64,000 bases of DNA from Gossypium raimondii (Eukaryota > Streptophyta > Magnoliopsida > Malvales > Malvaceae). Position numbers and translations under genes: made by a program. The notes beneath the pieces were generated by a model. It searched no databases and had not been told where the DNA came from. It saw nothing but the letters and a program-made list of their open reading frames with translations. Positions 22,872 through 34,818 of the stretch are shown piece after piece. Numbering within the stretch: the first letter of the stretch is position 1; each line of letters begins with the position of its first letter. The stretch spans positions 58,847,980-58,911,979 of the forward strand of contig NC_068575.1 in the NCBI RefSeq assembly GCF_025698545.1, read 5' to 3'.

Positions 22872-23056
22872 CCCATGTATAGCCTAATGGTCAGGGTGTT
22901 AATCGACTCAAGTGTGGTCTGAGTTCGAGTCTTCCTAATCATATTTATTATTTGTCATGTAATAAGCAACCAACATGATGAGAGTCAAAGTATTCGCATC
23001 ATCCGAGGGTTATTTCCTCGTTGGAGGGTGTAATCGTTTTGACCTTTTTTTTTTTT
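22872..23056 (+). mobile_element. tRNA-derived SINE
   Basis: An RNA polymerase III A box (TAGCCTAATGG, 22880-22890) and B box (GAGTTCGAGTC, 22921-22931) are about 30 bases apart, as in a tRNA promoter. A tRNA-unrelated body follows, with CATCCGAGGGTTATTTCC and GTTGGAGGGTGTAATCG, ending in a run of about 12 T (23045-23056). It cannot fold into a functional tRNA. The family is not named. Confidence 0.7.
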
Positions 23057-23113
23057 CCCTAACTATTGGTGCTTTTTAATATTTAATATTTAATGTTATA
23101 TGTTTTTCTCTTA

Positions 23114-23263
23114 GAGTGAGTTTAGATGGGTGGTGTGTTTACCTGCGGTTAGTGCAAAAATAGCGGTGGCGGTGAGATTAGATACTGTAGCGATACTGTA
23201 GCGTGAAACAAGAAGTAAGCTAAACGCACCGCACCGCACCCAATCGCCCATCCAAACCCACCC
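23114..23263 (+). mobile_element. Tourist-like MITE (PIF/Harbinger type)
   Basis: The ends are inverted: GAGTGAGTTTAGATGGG on the left against GGGTGGGTTTGGATGGG read from the right. TTA flanks both sides (23111-23113 and 23264-23266), the target duplication expected for PIF/Harbinger elements. The body is 150 bp, rich in ACTGTAGCG and CACCGCACC motifs, with no coding capacity. Confidence 0.8.
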
Positions 23264-23266
23264 TTA

Positions 23267-24070
23267 GTTACCATCAAAATTTACTTTACGATTTAGGAAG
23301 GATATGTTAGCGTAGGACTCAAACCCCCAACATTGAGATGTCGATAAATTCAATTTTATATAACTAATAATTTTATTATATAATAATTTAATAAAAATAT
23401 AAATTATCATTAAACAACACGTTTAATTAAAATTAAGCAATCACATAAATGATAAATAATACAAAATAATATTTTATTCATTGATGTATTTTTCTTTTAT
23501 TAATTTACAATTTAATATAAATACTTTTTAATTATATATTATGTAATTTTTAATATAAATATTAATGTGATAAGATTTTACACTCAAAGTTGTGATTGCG
23601 AAAATTTATTAATTCATTCCATGATAGACCATACAATTCAGGTAAAAGAAAAAAACAACAACAACAAATAACCGTTGTCGACAAAGGAGGATAAGCTCCA
23701 TCAACATGACAAAGGTTTCAGTCACAACATCAATAAAACATGATGCCACATTGACAATTGTTTTGTTACAACTTAACCACGAAATATTTAGAGTAATTGC
23801 AAGCAACTATTGTGATAAGAAAATCAGTTCCAGATGGTCCAAAGTGGTGGGCAAAATCAACAAAAAAACTGGGCATCGACCAAACTGAAGAAGACGATAA
23901 CAAAACCATTCTCAAAATCACTTGCAAAAGAAAGACTATATGCATAAGCAATATTTAAAAAATGCTAAAAGAATTAACAAAAACTTCTAAAAGTGAAGAC
24001 TTATGAACACAGGTTCAAACCAACTTGTGAAATCATTTATTATTTTAAAATACTCACAAAATAGAAAAAA
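23267..24070. other. AT-rich DNA, possible 3' part of a lost minus-strand gene
   Basis: Several short overlapping open frames occur on both strands (23609-23951) with no recognisable domain. If the terminal exon at 24071-24192 belonged to a working gene, its 3' UTR would lie here. Confidence 0.35.
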
Positions 24071-24192
24071 TTAAGAAGCTGGCAAAGAGTCACCCACTTT
24101 CCAAGAGAAATTGCTGGTGGCTGATGGAGTTTCAGCAACGATAAATACCATCATTTGTCTATCGTAACTTGCAATCTGAAAGTTTGCACCGA
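24071..24192 (-). pseudogene. Orphan terminal exon of an unrecognised gene
   Basis: A strong plant acceptor (TTTTTGTTTTATCCAG) precedes a 39-codon frame, entered after two bases, that reads GANFQIASYDRQMMVFIVAE and ends FSWKVGDSLPAS then TAA. The residue composition is normal for protein, unlike the surrounding AT-rich text. No upstream exon could be found between here and the divergent gene at 24902. I do not recognise the family. It may be a gene remnant or a captured exon. Confidence 0.45.
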
Positions 24193-24901
24193 CTGGATAA
24201 AACAAAAATCGATTGACTTTACTGCATAATAATTAATCTTATTGATATTATTATTTTTAATCAAAATTAACATTCAATTGGAAGGATAATTTTGATTATG
24301 AGATACAAGGATAATTTGGATCTAATTTTAGATAAAAATTCATTGAGGAGCTATCAAGTAAAATTTTGTTTTCAGTATGATAGTGTGGGCAGTAGATTAT
24401 GTAAAATATTTTGATTTGACAGACAATTGACCTTCTTTTTAATAAAAAACACATTTACATTTTTTTAAGAAAAAGGAGTTGGAAAAAAAAGTGTTAGTCT
24501 AGATTGAACAAAGGATCCAACATTCAAGCTTAAATTTCAAGATTTGACCCATAAACCCGCGCCACTTTATCCTTCAATAGAATTAAACCCAAAATCATTT
24601 CAAAATCCCGGGTCATATCCGAAATCGCTTATGCTTCCCGCCCTCAAATCACATAAACACATACAAATATTCTGTTTCACTTTAAAACCCTCCTCTTTTT
24701 CTTATGAACTTTTTCCTCACATTTTCGTATTCATTTGATCATTTCCTCTTCGATTCTCAACAGGTTAGTTCTCAACATCTCTAAAACCCCATTTTGTTTT
24801 TCGAATTTTCATTCCTTTTTTATTCATCCTTAATAAAATTTCTTTTTGTTTTTAGCAGATTTAAGCTGAATTCGGGTTTTTTTTCCCCATAATATTTCAG
24901 A
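24193..24901. other. Upstream region of the 306-aa protein gene
   Basis: AT-rich DNA, then a pyrimidine-rich leader from about 24650. A possible leader intron ends before the start codon (ATAATATTTCAG at 24889-24900). No other gene was seen. Confidence 0.45.
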
Positions 24902-26926
24902 ATGAGCGGAGATAATTTTACGGACGGAATACCCAAATTCCGTTCAATTTTGGGTGACATTACAAATCGATCAGTTAAAAGGGGGTTTTCGTCGATTTCG
25001 GATAATGTAGGGTTTAATTCCAAAGAAGAAGCAAGTTACCGATTTACAAAACAAGTTTGTTTAAGAGAAGAAAATCCGATCCAAGAGAATCCTAAACCCC
25101 CCCAATTCGAACCAAACCCTAATACTTCTTCTACTTGTAGTGGGGAAACTGATACATCCAAAGAGGGTTTGGTGCCGGTTAATGAGAAAGTTAGCGAGGT
25201 TATAGAACGGTTTGATTTGTCTGATAGTGACGATAGATTAGATCAAGGTGAAGGCATTACACAAGCAAGGGGTACATTGAATGATAGTTGTAGGAATGAT
25301 AGTAGGGATCTTGGCGTTGGTAGACTAGCGTCGAGTGAAGGTGGGTGTGTCGAGTGGTTAAGGTTGCCTAAGTCTTCGTCGCAAGGTTTTCGATCATTTG
25401 AGCTGGAGAGGTGCGTGGGACTCAAGAATGATGGTTCTAATTTGAATGCTGGTGCGGATATGCTGAAAGCTTGCTCTTGTTCTTTTTGTTTGAAAGGTAA
25501 ACTCCTTTAGCTTGTTACCTTGTGTTTTTTTTTCTATGGTTCAGAGTCATCGTTCCTATTTAAACCCACTATGAGATTGATTCAATAAAATGAATTGGTT
25601 CAACACATTCTTATGTACCCATAAGCAATATATCTGATTTGAATCAGATTTCAAATTGATCTATCCTGATTGATTGCATCCATTAAGTTGTTGTTAGCAA
25701 GAGGTTTTTGTGGTGGGTGGGATGTAGGACCTTTCTTGTAATGTATATTCTGGTGGTTTATGCTTGTTTTGCACTGATAACCAGCTGCTTATATTTGGTC
25801 GGACCTTCATTATCAAGATACCAAGGGTCGAATAGCTGGTAAGTTGAATAGCTAGCCTTTGCTCTACTTTCTTAAGTATTTGTTGGTTCTACAACAAAAC
25901 ATACTCTTTTATTTATAAATATTTTCACCATTTCTCAGTTTTGAAGAGAAGTCAGAAAGAAGCAAGCATTTTGGTTCAGAAAAGTTGCAGTGGGAAAGAA
26001 ACTGACATTCAAAACCTGGGAAATCCCAACAAGTCTTCAAAATTAGTATCTGATCTCACAAGTCAGTGGAGATCACTCTTTCTTAACATGGAGGATATAT
26101 TTGTTCATGAAAGCAACCAGCTTGTGAGTATCATCTGTTCTTTGGCCTAGATTTTTATTTTCCATGCTTTAGTACTACCTGTCTATTTGTTGAATCACTT
26201 ATTGATCCACTAATTGTGCTGTTTTTTCTTGTTCAAAACTAGCTCTAATGATTTAATAAGAAGATTGAGTCCTCTTGTTCAAGAAAGGCTTTGGTTAAAA
26301 ATCCACATTTGAAGTTTTCTTTATCCTTGGACCTTGAATCCTTGATCCCTGATTTCTTGGTTTTTGCATTCATTTCTAAGTGTTATCTCTAATCAATGCT
26401 TTGTTGCTGGAGCTCATGGCTGCTTTATTTCATGACTGGCAATGTATTCATTCTCTAGGCTGCATTGCTCTGCGTCATGTCCCAATTTGCTATTGTTTTC
26501 ATTGGACTCTTATTGATCCCTTGGGGCATTGTGGCTCAAAGTTGCACCACTTTAGTATTGAGTGAAAAGTACTCCTATATGTAGGTGGTCCTATGTTCTA
26601 TCCTGGCGAGGAGATGCACTTTCACGTAACAAAGCTTCGAGGGATTGGTGGGTGTCTAAAAAAGATAATACTGGGTGGTCCTAAGATGTGGTGCAACGTG
26701 GCCCAGGGAATGAAAGTACTTTCCCGGTTGGCCGGTTATGATACTTTCCATCTGGCTAAATTAGATTGCTAATTTTCAATATCATGAGAGGACTTGTAAT
26801 ATTTTATATGACAACGTATAAATTGAATTTGTGTTGCAGCAAGCCAGTTACATTCAACTAAAAGATTTGAGGGACAATTGCAAGATGGATCTGGAGCAGA
26901 TAACAGGGATGCCTTCAGAGAGATAG
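24902..26926 (+). CDS. Plant protein of unknown function with CSCSFC motif, 306 aa
   Basis: Four exons join in frame: 24902-25496, 25785-25838, 25939-26123 and 26840-26926. The N-terminal two thirds are polar and probably disordered, with an early basic segment FRSILGDITNRSVKRGFSS that looks like a short linear motif. Around residues 190-215 lies the most conserved-looking part, ADMLKACSCSFCLKAAYIWS followed by DLHYQDTKGRIAVLKRSQKE, then a helical C-terminal region (LTSQWRSLFLNMEDIF and QLQASYIQLKDLRDNC) compatible with a coiled coil. It recalls an uncharacterised plant family (possibly that of AT5G16030/AT3G02500), but I am not sure. The 716-base last intron contains no coding text. The ATG at 24902 directly follows a plausible acceptor, and the frame is open from there. 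Function is unknown; the basic patch and disorder could suit a nuclear or microtubule-linked protein. Confidence 0.8.
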
Positions 26927-27839
26927 GAGTGTGCTTGCAATGTTTGTTATGAATGTAAGATCTCCCTGCTACTCTAATTTCGAGCAACTTGTATTTGTAT
27001 GTTTGCACATGCATTTGCCTATAACAACATTATATAGCTTCTTTCGTTATCCTTAATGTGTTGTCAAAAACTGTAAAATGTATGATCTCAGTTTATGATT
27101 CCTTTTGTTTTCTAATATGCTGTCAAAAATTTTTCCACTTTGGTTGACCCCCGATTAGACCTTGGCCTGCTTACTTGGCCGGAATTACTAATTTAAATAA
27201 TAAAACTAACATTTTATTTTTAAAAATAATAAAATGAGTTATTTGAATTCTCTTCCATTTTTTTAGGTTGCAACTTTTATTGACTTATGAACATCATTCT
27301 ACCTTGGATGTTGGATATGATAAACTTAAAATTTTCTTTTTCTAGGAATAGGTTTCCTCTTCCTTCTTTTGGTGCCTTTTAATAAATAACTTTTTTCTAA
27401 ATAAGGGATAATTTTAAATACTGTGTTAAAAATTGAAAAAGAGTATAGATGAAATCTGTTCGGAAAATGTATAAATTTGACTGTAAATCTAAAACTAATA
27501 TAGCTTCAAATATCGCACAAAATAAGTGCTTTAAGAATGTATGTATGTATACTTGATTAAAAAAAGGAATAGATGCGTACATATACACACATACAATACC
27601 ATATATGATTCTTAAAGTATCAAAATTTACTTTCAAATTCCACACAATGACAAAGAAGCCCTTCTTTTTTCATCTTCCCCGATCCTAAATAATGTTTTAA
27701 GCTCCTATTAATTCCTTGGCCGCCGATTTAACTCTTTTTGTTGTTGCCCTCCGAGCTTTTTATTTTTTATACTTTTTCATTTTAATGTTGTGTTTGATTT
27801 GTGTTCATCAATATACTTCCATCGTATTCTTCTCCTGCC
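26927..27839. other. Convergent 3' intergenic region
   Basis: It contains the 3' UTRs of the 306-aa protein gene and of the TTL-type gene. No thioredoxin-like coding text was found here on the minus strand, which bears on the shortened TTL protein. Remaining DNA is AT-rich. Confidence 0.5.
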
Positions 27840-30235
27840 CTAACCTGTCATCTTGTTCTTGAGTTGTCTTCGAGCTTTGGACAAACCTTGTTTCACCTCC
27901 TCGTCGTTCGGAGTTTCTTTTTTCAAGATCTCGTAGTCTTCTATCGAAGCTTCCCATCTCTCCAACTATTTATGTATAAATCCAATACAACATTATTAAT
28001 TAGGTTATTGTATATGTTCAATAGCCAATACAATTATTTTAAGCATAAGTTTTCATTACGTGCATACTGCTGATAGACTCGGTAATACTAGAGATTATAC
28101 AAATTTATTATACATAAAAACATAACAAAAACAATCTATTGAACTATTGGAGTAGTAAGGAATTTGTGTTCAAGGTTTTAGTTAACAATTGTTCCAAATT
28201 TTGATGTTTGGACAGTTTTTATCCTTATATATATATAAAACACATGATACGGTTGATCAGATCACATCGTGCTTGTATTACTGAATTTTGGGTACCCCAC
28301 ATAATAGGAGTCCATTTTATAACACTAATATTTTATGTCGAATTGTGTTAATTCTCATATTTTATCATGCTTTGTGTCGTGTTGTGTAATTGTGTATCAT
28401 CAAATTCTAACCAGTAAACAAGGAAAACTTGGTAGCCAGTTAATATAATAAGTCTGACCTTGGAATTGCAATGGGCTCTTTTGAGTCTAGCTTTGGTGTA
28501 ACCAGGGCGGACACTAAGGGCACGGGTGCAGTCCTCGATTGCGAGTTCGTCCTGGCCAAGTTTGGAATAACAGATCGCTCGGTTAAGCAACAAGACAGAG
28601 TTGCGGGGGTCATGCGCCAGCCCCTCGCCATATGAGATACATGCATCGTAGAAATTTGATGTCTTGAAATGCTCATTTCCAACGGTTTCGAACGTCGCCA
28701 ATGCTCTAGCTTTGCTCATTGCACTGTTTGCTTCTTTGCTGTTCGAGTCAAGCCTAACTGCTCTCTCCATGGCAGCCAAGGCATCGTCAAATCTTCAATC
28801 AAATCATAAAAAATAATAATAACATAATCAGTTGGCTTCAAATTTTTTATTTTTTTATTAAAAAAGAAGAAGAAAAAAATTAACCTGCCGAGGGCCATAT
28901 CCACCTTTGCTTGAACAACTAGCAAATTAGCGTTACCGATAGGTCCGAAGTGTTTAATGCAATCCTCGTCATTGTATTTCGGACCTTGTAACAATGTTTC
29001 GTTCGCCTCTTGGTGTCTATGGAGCTTCAGCAAAGCTTCCGCTTTAAATGCATACATCTTGACGAAAAACAAAACCCAAGCTATTTATTATAAACCCACA
29101 TATCAAAACACTAAAATTTGATGGAATTTGACCCTTCTTTTTGGGGATTGTTTAGTGTTTACTCACAAATGGAGATGAATCTGCACCAGCTTTAATGGCG
29201 GAATCTGTCTCTTTTACCAATACATTCCAAGTTCGTAGCCTTTTTGCTTCAGTACATTTGTTTATTCGTTCTTGAAGAGTTTTAGCTTTAGCAATGTGAT
29301 CGCTATCAGCCTCAGGGCCTGCACGTTTGAGGTGATACATCGCCTTTTCCACTTCCCCCAATCTGCGTAAGTTTCATCAGCAAGAAATACAAAATGCCCG
29401 GTTGTTTAAATGTAGTAGAATTGAACAAATTTCGTTCTCTTGATTACCTGATATATAGATTTCCTAAACGATGGTGAGCTCGGTGATAACGAGGTTCAAT
29501 TCGAATGGCTTCTCTGCACTCAGAAACTGCTTCAAGAATCCTGCCCGCAGCTTCTAAAGCTGCACTTCTATAGGTTCGATACGAAGCTTTGAAAGGATCA
29601 ATGGCGATGGCTGCTTCGTACAAACTCAAAGCTTCCCCAAAATTCCCTTTGTTATAATCTATATTCCCGAGGTTTTTCAACTTTTCGGAGTCCCTTCTCG
29701 TCGCCAAAGCTTTGCATTGAAGAGACGGTGGTTCAGGCTTTTCTTCAACCTTATTATCTTCCTTTTTGTTCTCTCCCTCCACGGGTTGCCTCAAGTTGCC
29801 TAAATGGCCGTAAAGCATGAAATTCCCCGACGATGCTCGAACTAGGTTGCTGTTGTTTCCTTTTACTTTTTGATAATCCATGATCATGCTTTCCAGCTCG
29901 CCGGAGATACTAATGGCTTCTTTAGGCACCTTCCTTTGGTTAGTTGTTATTCTGGTTGATTCAACCGGCGGTTTACAAACCTGGTTTTGTTGATGTACGA
30001 CGACCAGCATCGAATGATTTGGAGGGGATTTCAAGTAGGAACCGCCGTCGAGACCCTGATCGACATCGCTCCGCCCCCTCCGTGTATTCCAGTTTGATGT
30101 TTTAACATTATTGTTGTTTTGGTTTGGAATTGAACCCGTTGAAATAGACATTCTCCTCGGCCAACACTTACACCTCCCGAAAACTGTACTCCAAAACCCG
30201 CTCCTCGATTTCTTCTCCAAAGAATTCGCCCCCAT
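27840..30235 (-). CDS. TTL-family TPR protein without the C-terminal thioredoxin-like domain
   Basis: Five exons join in frame on the minus strand: 30235-29448, 29362-29167, 29057-28885, 28792-28459 and 27965-27840, giving 538 residues. The N-terminal 190 residues are basic, Ser/Asn-rich and probably disordered, beginning MGANSLEKKSRSGF with nearby cysteines (GRCKCWPRR), which could allow lipid attachment. Then come TPRs: KLKNLGNIDYNKGNFGEALS, a second near YRSAALEAAGRILEAVSECR, and more near AFKAEALLKLHRHQEANETL, GNEHFKTSNFYDACISYGEG and LLNRAICYSKLGQDELAIED. The last exon reads LERWEASIEDYEILKKETP and stops after QLKNKMTG. Known TTL proteins continue into a thioredoxin-like domain of about 100 residues; none is found here or downstream. 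TTL proteins scaffold brassinosteroid signalling and cellulose synthase under stress. The ATG at 30235 is preferred to one at 30346 because MGANS starts the conserved-looking text. Confidence 0.85.
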
Positions 30236-32381
30236 ATTTTCCAGCGAGAATCTCTGTTCAGAATGCAGTTTTATTCGTTGGTGGATTTCCCACGCAAACA
30301 AACAGATAAAACATGGGTTTTCTTTGAAATTGCGCGGAGAATACAAAAAAAAAAAAAGCTAGAAATGAGGGATCATTGATTTGTTAGTGGTGAAGAAAAT
30401 GAAAGGGTTTGAAATGAGAAAGAAATGGAGGGGAAGGGATAAATAAGACACAGGCTTATTTTTAGGAGATGAAATGCATTGGCTTGTCCTGGACAATGGC
30501 TGCCAAGAGACAAAATTACGGTGTTTCTTGGGAGACAAAAAAAAAAGGATTTTTTTTCCAGGGAAAAAAAATCAATGATTTACGGTCGTTTTTGTCTTTA
30601 TAAAAAAAATGCAAAGTTGGAATTTCATCGTTGACAAAAATTTCCACCTTTATTTTTCCTTTTTTTCTTTGGGTTCTTTTTTTTTATCTTATTTGATGCA
30701 AATAACCAAATCTAGGGAAGTGGTTTAAATGAGAATCTCTACAATTAGAAATTTAGAAAAAAAAAAAAAAGCCTTTCCTGTTATCACCTTTTCTTATCTG
30801 TATTTCGAGTAAATATAGAATACCCATACTATATTTTATGTATTTTGAATTTTAATTTTAATAAATAAAAGCTCAATCCAATCATAACCTAACACGTATC
30901 CGTCTTACATATCTTTAATGGGGTCTAATTTTTCATTATTACCTTTTCCCAATTCTTGCATATTGTTACAATGCACACCCTATTTGATCTTAAACAAGAA
31001 AATCGAACGTGCTCTCTTTATCTTTTCTAATAGGGGCCGAGCTAGGGTTGGTAGGAGCCCGCTCTCCTGAAATACTTAACACGTCTTTTAACTTTTAAAA
31101 AATAATAAACAATTTTAAATCTTTTTTACTTAATTTGTAAAATGATATGGGCCGATTGAACTAAACTAAAAATTAAGTAATCAAATTTTATAATTTTTAT
31201 AAAAAAATTAATAATTTATTTAATTTAAATTAAACGTACCAATCAAACAGAAACATGTACTGGATCGATTCAATCATCAATCTAATTTCAAAAACATTAC
31301 TTCTTCATCACCATCAACCATCATTGGTTTCTTCCAAAAGTTCCTTCAACTTTTGATGTGAACTGATTCTAAAAGGACCAAAATCATAATTACTTCATTA
31401 TAGTTTACATGAAATCATATTAATTCTTCTGTCTCGCTTCTTTTTTTGCGATGTTTACATTAATGATACAATCAAAATACAAATATAATTATAGGTCTTG
31501 ATTCAGTGGAATTCGAATTATTATAGCACAATCAAGTATAAAATGTCGTAAAATTAAATTATTCATACATTCTCATTGTAAGTAATTTGTTGAACATTTA
31601 TGGATTCTAAGAATCATAACACCAATTTTAGTGTTGAGTAGGAAAAAACTGATACAAGTGTTCAAAAATTTTAAATAATTTTCACATATGTTTTCTAAGT
31701 TTTTAATCTAAGAATATTTAAAGCTTAACCTTCGAGATTCTTACTAAAACCGGATTTAATGATGTATTTTATTATTTAAAATAATATAATAATGAATTTA
31801 TTTTTATATTAAAAATTGGGATAAATTTTAAAATTATATATAAACTTTAATTAATGTGTAATTATTTTTATATTAATAAATTAAAAATTGCTCATGCTAC
31901 TCAAGTAGAGCGTTGAGCATTGTACAATGACGTGCTGTAGGGGTAACCCATTACCTTCGGGGTGGAATTGTCACAATATGGCCATTCTTATCAAGAATTA
32001 TTGCAGTAGGATAATGGCTAGGAGGATTTGAAAGGTATTATGTCATTAAAATTTTCAAGGTTTAGCCAAGAATTAGCTTAGGACCCCACTACTCACCGTA
32101 TTTGGTTTGGTATTGCTACTGTGCACACGTGAAACTCTAATTGTAGTTCAAATGTATACTTGAAATTTTAATTTGATTTAATCATACACATTTACTATAT
32201 AATTTTAACATTTCCAAAAATTAAATTAAATTAAATTAAAATTTTATATATAAAATCATACAAAATACAATTATACATTAAATTATTTTTTTATATATAA
32301 TTATCCAAATAAATAACTGGACTCTGGAACATGTCTATCTACAAACAGTGACTGAAAACCTCGTCGGAAAGACTTGGGGAA
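30236..32381. other. Divergent intergenic region between TTL and MFS genes
   Basis: Promoter side of the TTL-type gene, then about 2 kb of AT-rich DNA. A degraded patch near 31030-31130 begins GGGGCCGAGCTAGGG and may be a relic of a dispersed repeat. No gene was seen. Confidence 0.5.
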
Positions 32382-32774
32382 GGACATTTATTCTGATGTC
32401 CTAATCATAAGACAAACGAGATTCCATCCCATCAAATCATTATCCCAAACTTCTTGCAGCAGTCTTTTTATTCTGTCACAAAAAGCAAAACTAAGGAAAA
32501 CGACTCAGATCCACCCAACCAGAACATACCACGTGTTAAACCATTATCCTGATCTCAAGAGTGGCTCCACCGATTGTTTAAACTCTTTCCACTTGTTCAT
32601 ATGCTGTGATACACTTTAACACTTCCCGAAAAAGTCAACGATCAAAATCCTTCCTCCAACAAGAAGCCCCCAAAAAAGGGAAAAAGAAACACAGATTACT
32701 TACTCAGTACTCTGTTTTCTGTTCATCTATTTTTTCTTTTTCCCATTATTCCCGAAAGGGAAAACCCTTCAACA
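32382..32774 (+). promoter_or_regulatory. Promoter and leader of MFS copy 1, duplicated upstream of copy 2
   Basis: TTTATTCTGATGTCC, ATCCCAAACTTCTTGCAGCA and CTCAGATC(C/T)(A/G)CCCAA-type text recur in the same order at 35867-36207. The tandem duplication therefore included about 350-400 bases of upstream sequence, so both copies began with a similar promoter. Confidence 0.7.
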
Positions 32775-34818
32775 ATGAAATCCGAGACCTTAACTTTGGT
32801 TTTAGTGAACCTAGCTGGGATAATGGAGCGAGCCGATGAGTCATTATTGCCTGGGGTTTACAAAGAAGTTGGCGCCGCTTTGCATACGGATCCGACGGGG
32901 TTAGGCTCCCTCACACTGTACCGATCCATAGTTCAATCTTCTTGTTATCCTTTAGCTGCTTACCTTGCTATGCATCACAACCGTGCTCATGTCATTGCTC
33001 TTGGCGCTTTTCTTTGGGCTGCTGCCACATTTCTCGTCGCCATTTCCACCACTTTCCTCCAGGTTATTTATATACCTTTCATTTTTTATGCATTCTTTTC
33101 TTTTTAGTTGAAATGGTGGTTTCTTTTCTGGGTTTTGTTTGTTTGATGTAATCTATGAATGATTAATTATTTTTAATGGATGTGTATATACAGATCTAGT
33201 GGTTTTGGAAATGGGGTTGAACTTAAGTCAAAATTGGAGACTATTATGCCTGATATGAAGGGTATTAATGTTATACACACTAATTCAAACTTGTTTATAA
33301 ATCTAATAATATTTATAAATGGTTAACCAAGCATATTAAACATAAACTGAGTGGAATTCTGACAAAACTTAGCTTATTATTATAAATGGTTAACCAAGCC
33401 TATTAAACGTTAATCTAGCAACAATTCTCTTCTTTGGCTAATTAGGTTGCACTTTCAAGAGGTTTGAATGGGATTGGCCTTGCAATTGTCATACCAGCCA
33501 TTCAGTCCCTTGTTGCTGATTCAACCGATGATAGTAACCGTGGTATGGCTTTCGGATGGCTTCAATTGACTGGAAACATCGGTTCGATCCTAGGCGGTCT
33601 ATGCTCAGTCCTTATTGCCTCAAAAACGATCATTGGCATACCTGGCTGGCGATTTGCATTCCATCTGGTTGGGATAATTAGTGTCGTAGTTGGTATTTCG
33701 GTCTGTTTTTTCACTAATGATCCACGATATTCCGGTCCCGACAATGTAGCCAAAGACCATGCTGCATGTAAGTCATTTTCATTGCGGGTGAAGGACATGA
33801 TAAATGAAGCAAAGTCAGTTATGAGAATCCCAACTTTCCAAGTCATTGTTGCTCAAGGTGTTTCAGGATCATTTGCAGGATCAGCTTTGGCATTTGCTCC
33901 AATGTGGCTTGAACTAATCGGCTTCTCCCACGAAACAACGGCACTGATCATGACACTTTTTGTGATCTCGGGTTCAATTGGAGGTCTCTTTGGAGGATGG
34001 ATGGGAGATATTCTTGCGAAACGCTTCCCGAATGCAGGAAGAATTATTCTGTCACAGATAAGCTCGGGTTCTGCAATCCCGATAGCTGCGGTTTTGATGC
34101 TGGCATTACCTGATAATCCCTCCACTGCAGTTGCCCATGGTCTGGTCTTTTCCATCTTGGGACTATGGATGTCATGGAATGCTCCAGCAACCAACAAGTA
34201 TGTATTCTTTGTCCATTCAAACTACAACATACTTAGCTCGGTTTAATAATGTTCAGACAGTGGAAAGTGTTTTTAATCTCTGGTATATACAGTCCGATAT
34301 TTGCGGAGATCGTCCCTGAGAAATCCAGAACAAGTATCTATGCGTTGGATAATTCTTTCGAGTCTATATTGGCATCATTTGCTCCTCCTATTGTTGGGAT
34401 TTTGGCTCAGCTTGTTTTTGGTTATAAACCGATACCGGAAGGATCATCGGACTCAATCGAGATCGAGACAGATAGAGAGAACGCTGCATCACTTGCTAAG
34501 GCATTGTACACCGCAATTGGGATTCCGATGGCAATCTGTTGCTTCATTTACTCATTCCTCTATTGCACGTATCCGAGAAACCGGGAGACAGCACGAATGC
34601 AAGCACTGATAGAGTCGGAATTGCAAGACAGAGAGGAAAATGACTCTATTTCAAGTTGCGGAAAACCCGGATTTCATGTCGTAAACTCTAAAAAGCTTGA
34701 TGACGAGGAAAGGAGTGAAAGTTACATAGAGTTTGGAGGGGAGAAGAGGCTCGATTTCGACAATAACGACGACAAGAAGTCCCTTCTGCATCATGATCGA
34801 TCATCATCACCGGCTTGA
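32775..34818 (+). CDS. Spinster-like MFS transporter, tandem copy 1
   Basis: Three exons join in frame: 32775-33062, 33446-34197 and 34293-34818, giving 521 residues. The start MKSETLTLVLVNLAGIMERA runs into the first membrane segment, followed by the family's ESLLPGVYKEV. Several hydrophobic segments of about 20 residues follow (for example IGLAIVIPAIQSLVA and ALIMTLFVISGSIGGLFGG), with MFS loop text such as FGGWMGDILAKRFPNAGRI. A central cytosolic loop lies near residues 210-240, and a hydrophilic acidic C-tail of about 80 residues ends SLLHHDRSSSPA. It belongs to the plant group of Arabidopsis AT2G18590, AT4G36790 and AT5G10190, related to animal spinster lysosomal transporters. The substrate is not known from sequence. 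The gene appears intact, with GT-AG introns. Confidence 0.9.

Noticed and set aside
22872-22940. A functional tRNA gene
   Set aside because: A and B boxes are present but the acceptor and anticodon arms do not pair; it is a SINE.
30236-30346. Upstream ATG of the TTL-type gene at 30346
   Set aside because: The extra 37 residues look like leader, while MGANSLEKK at 30235 begins family-like text.
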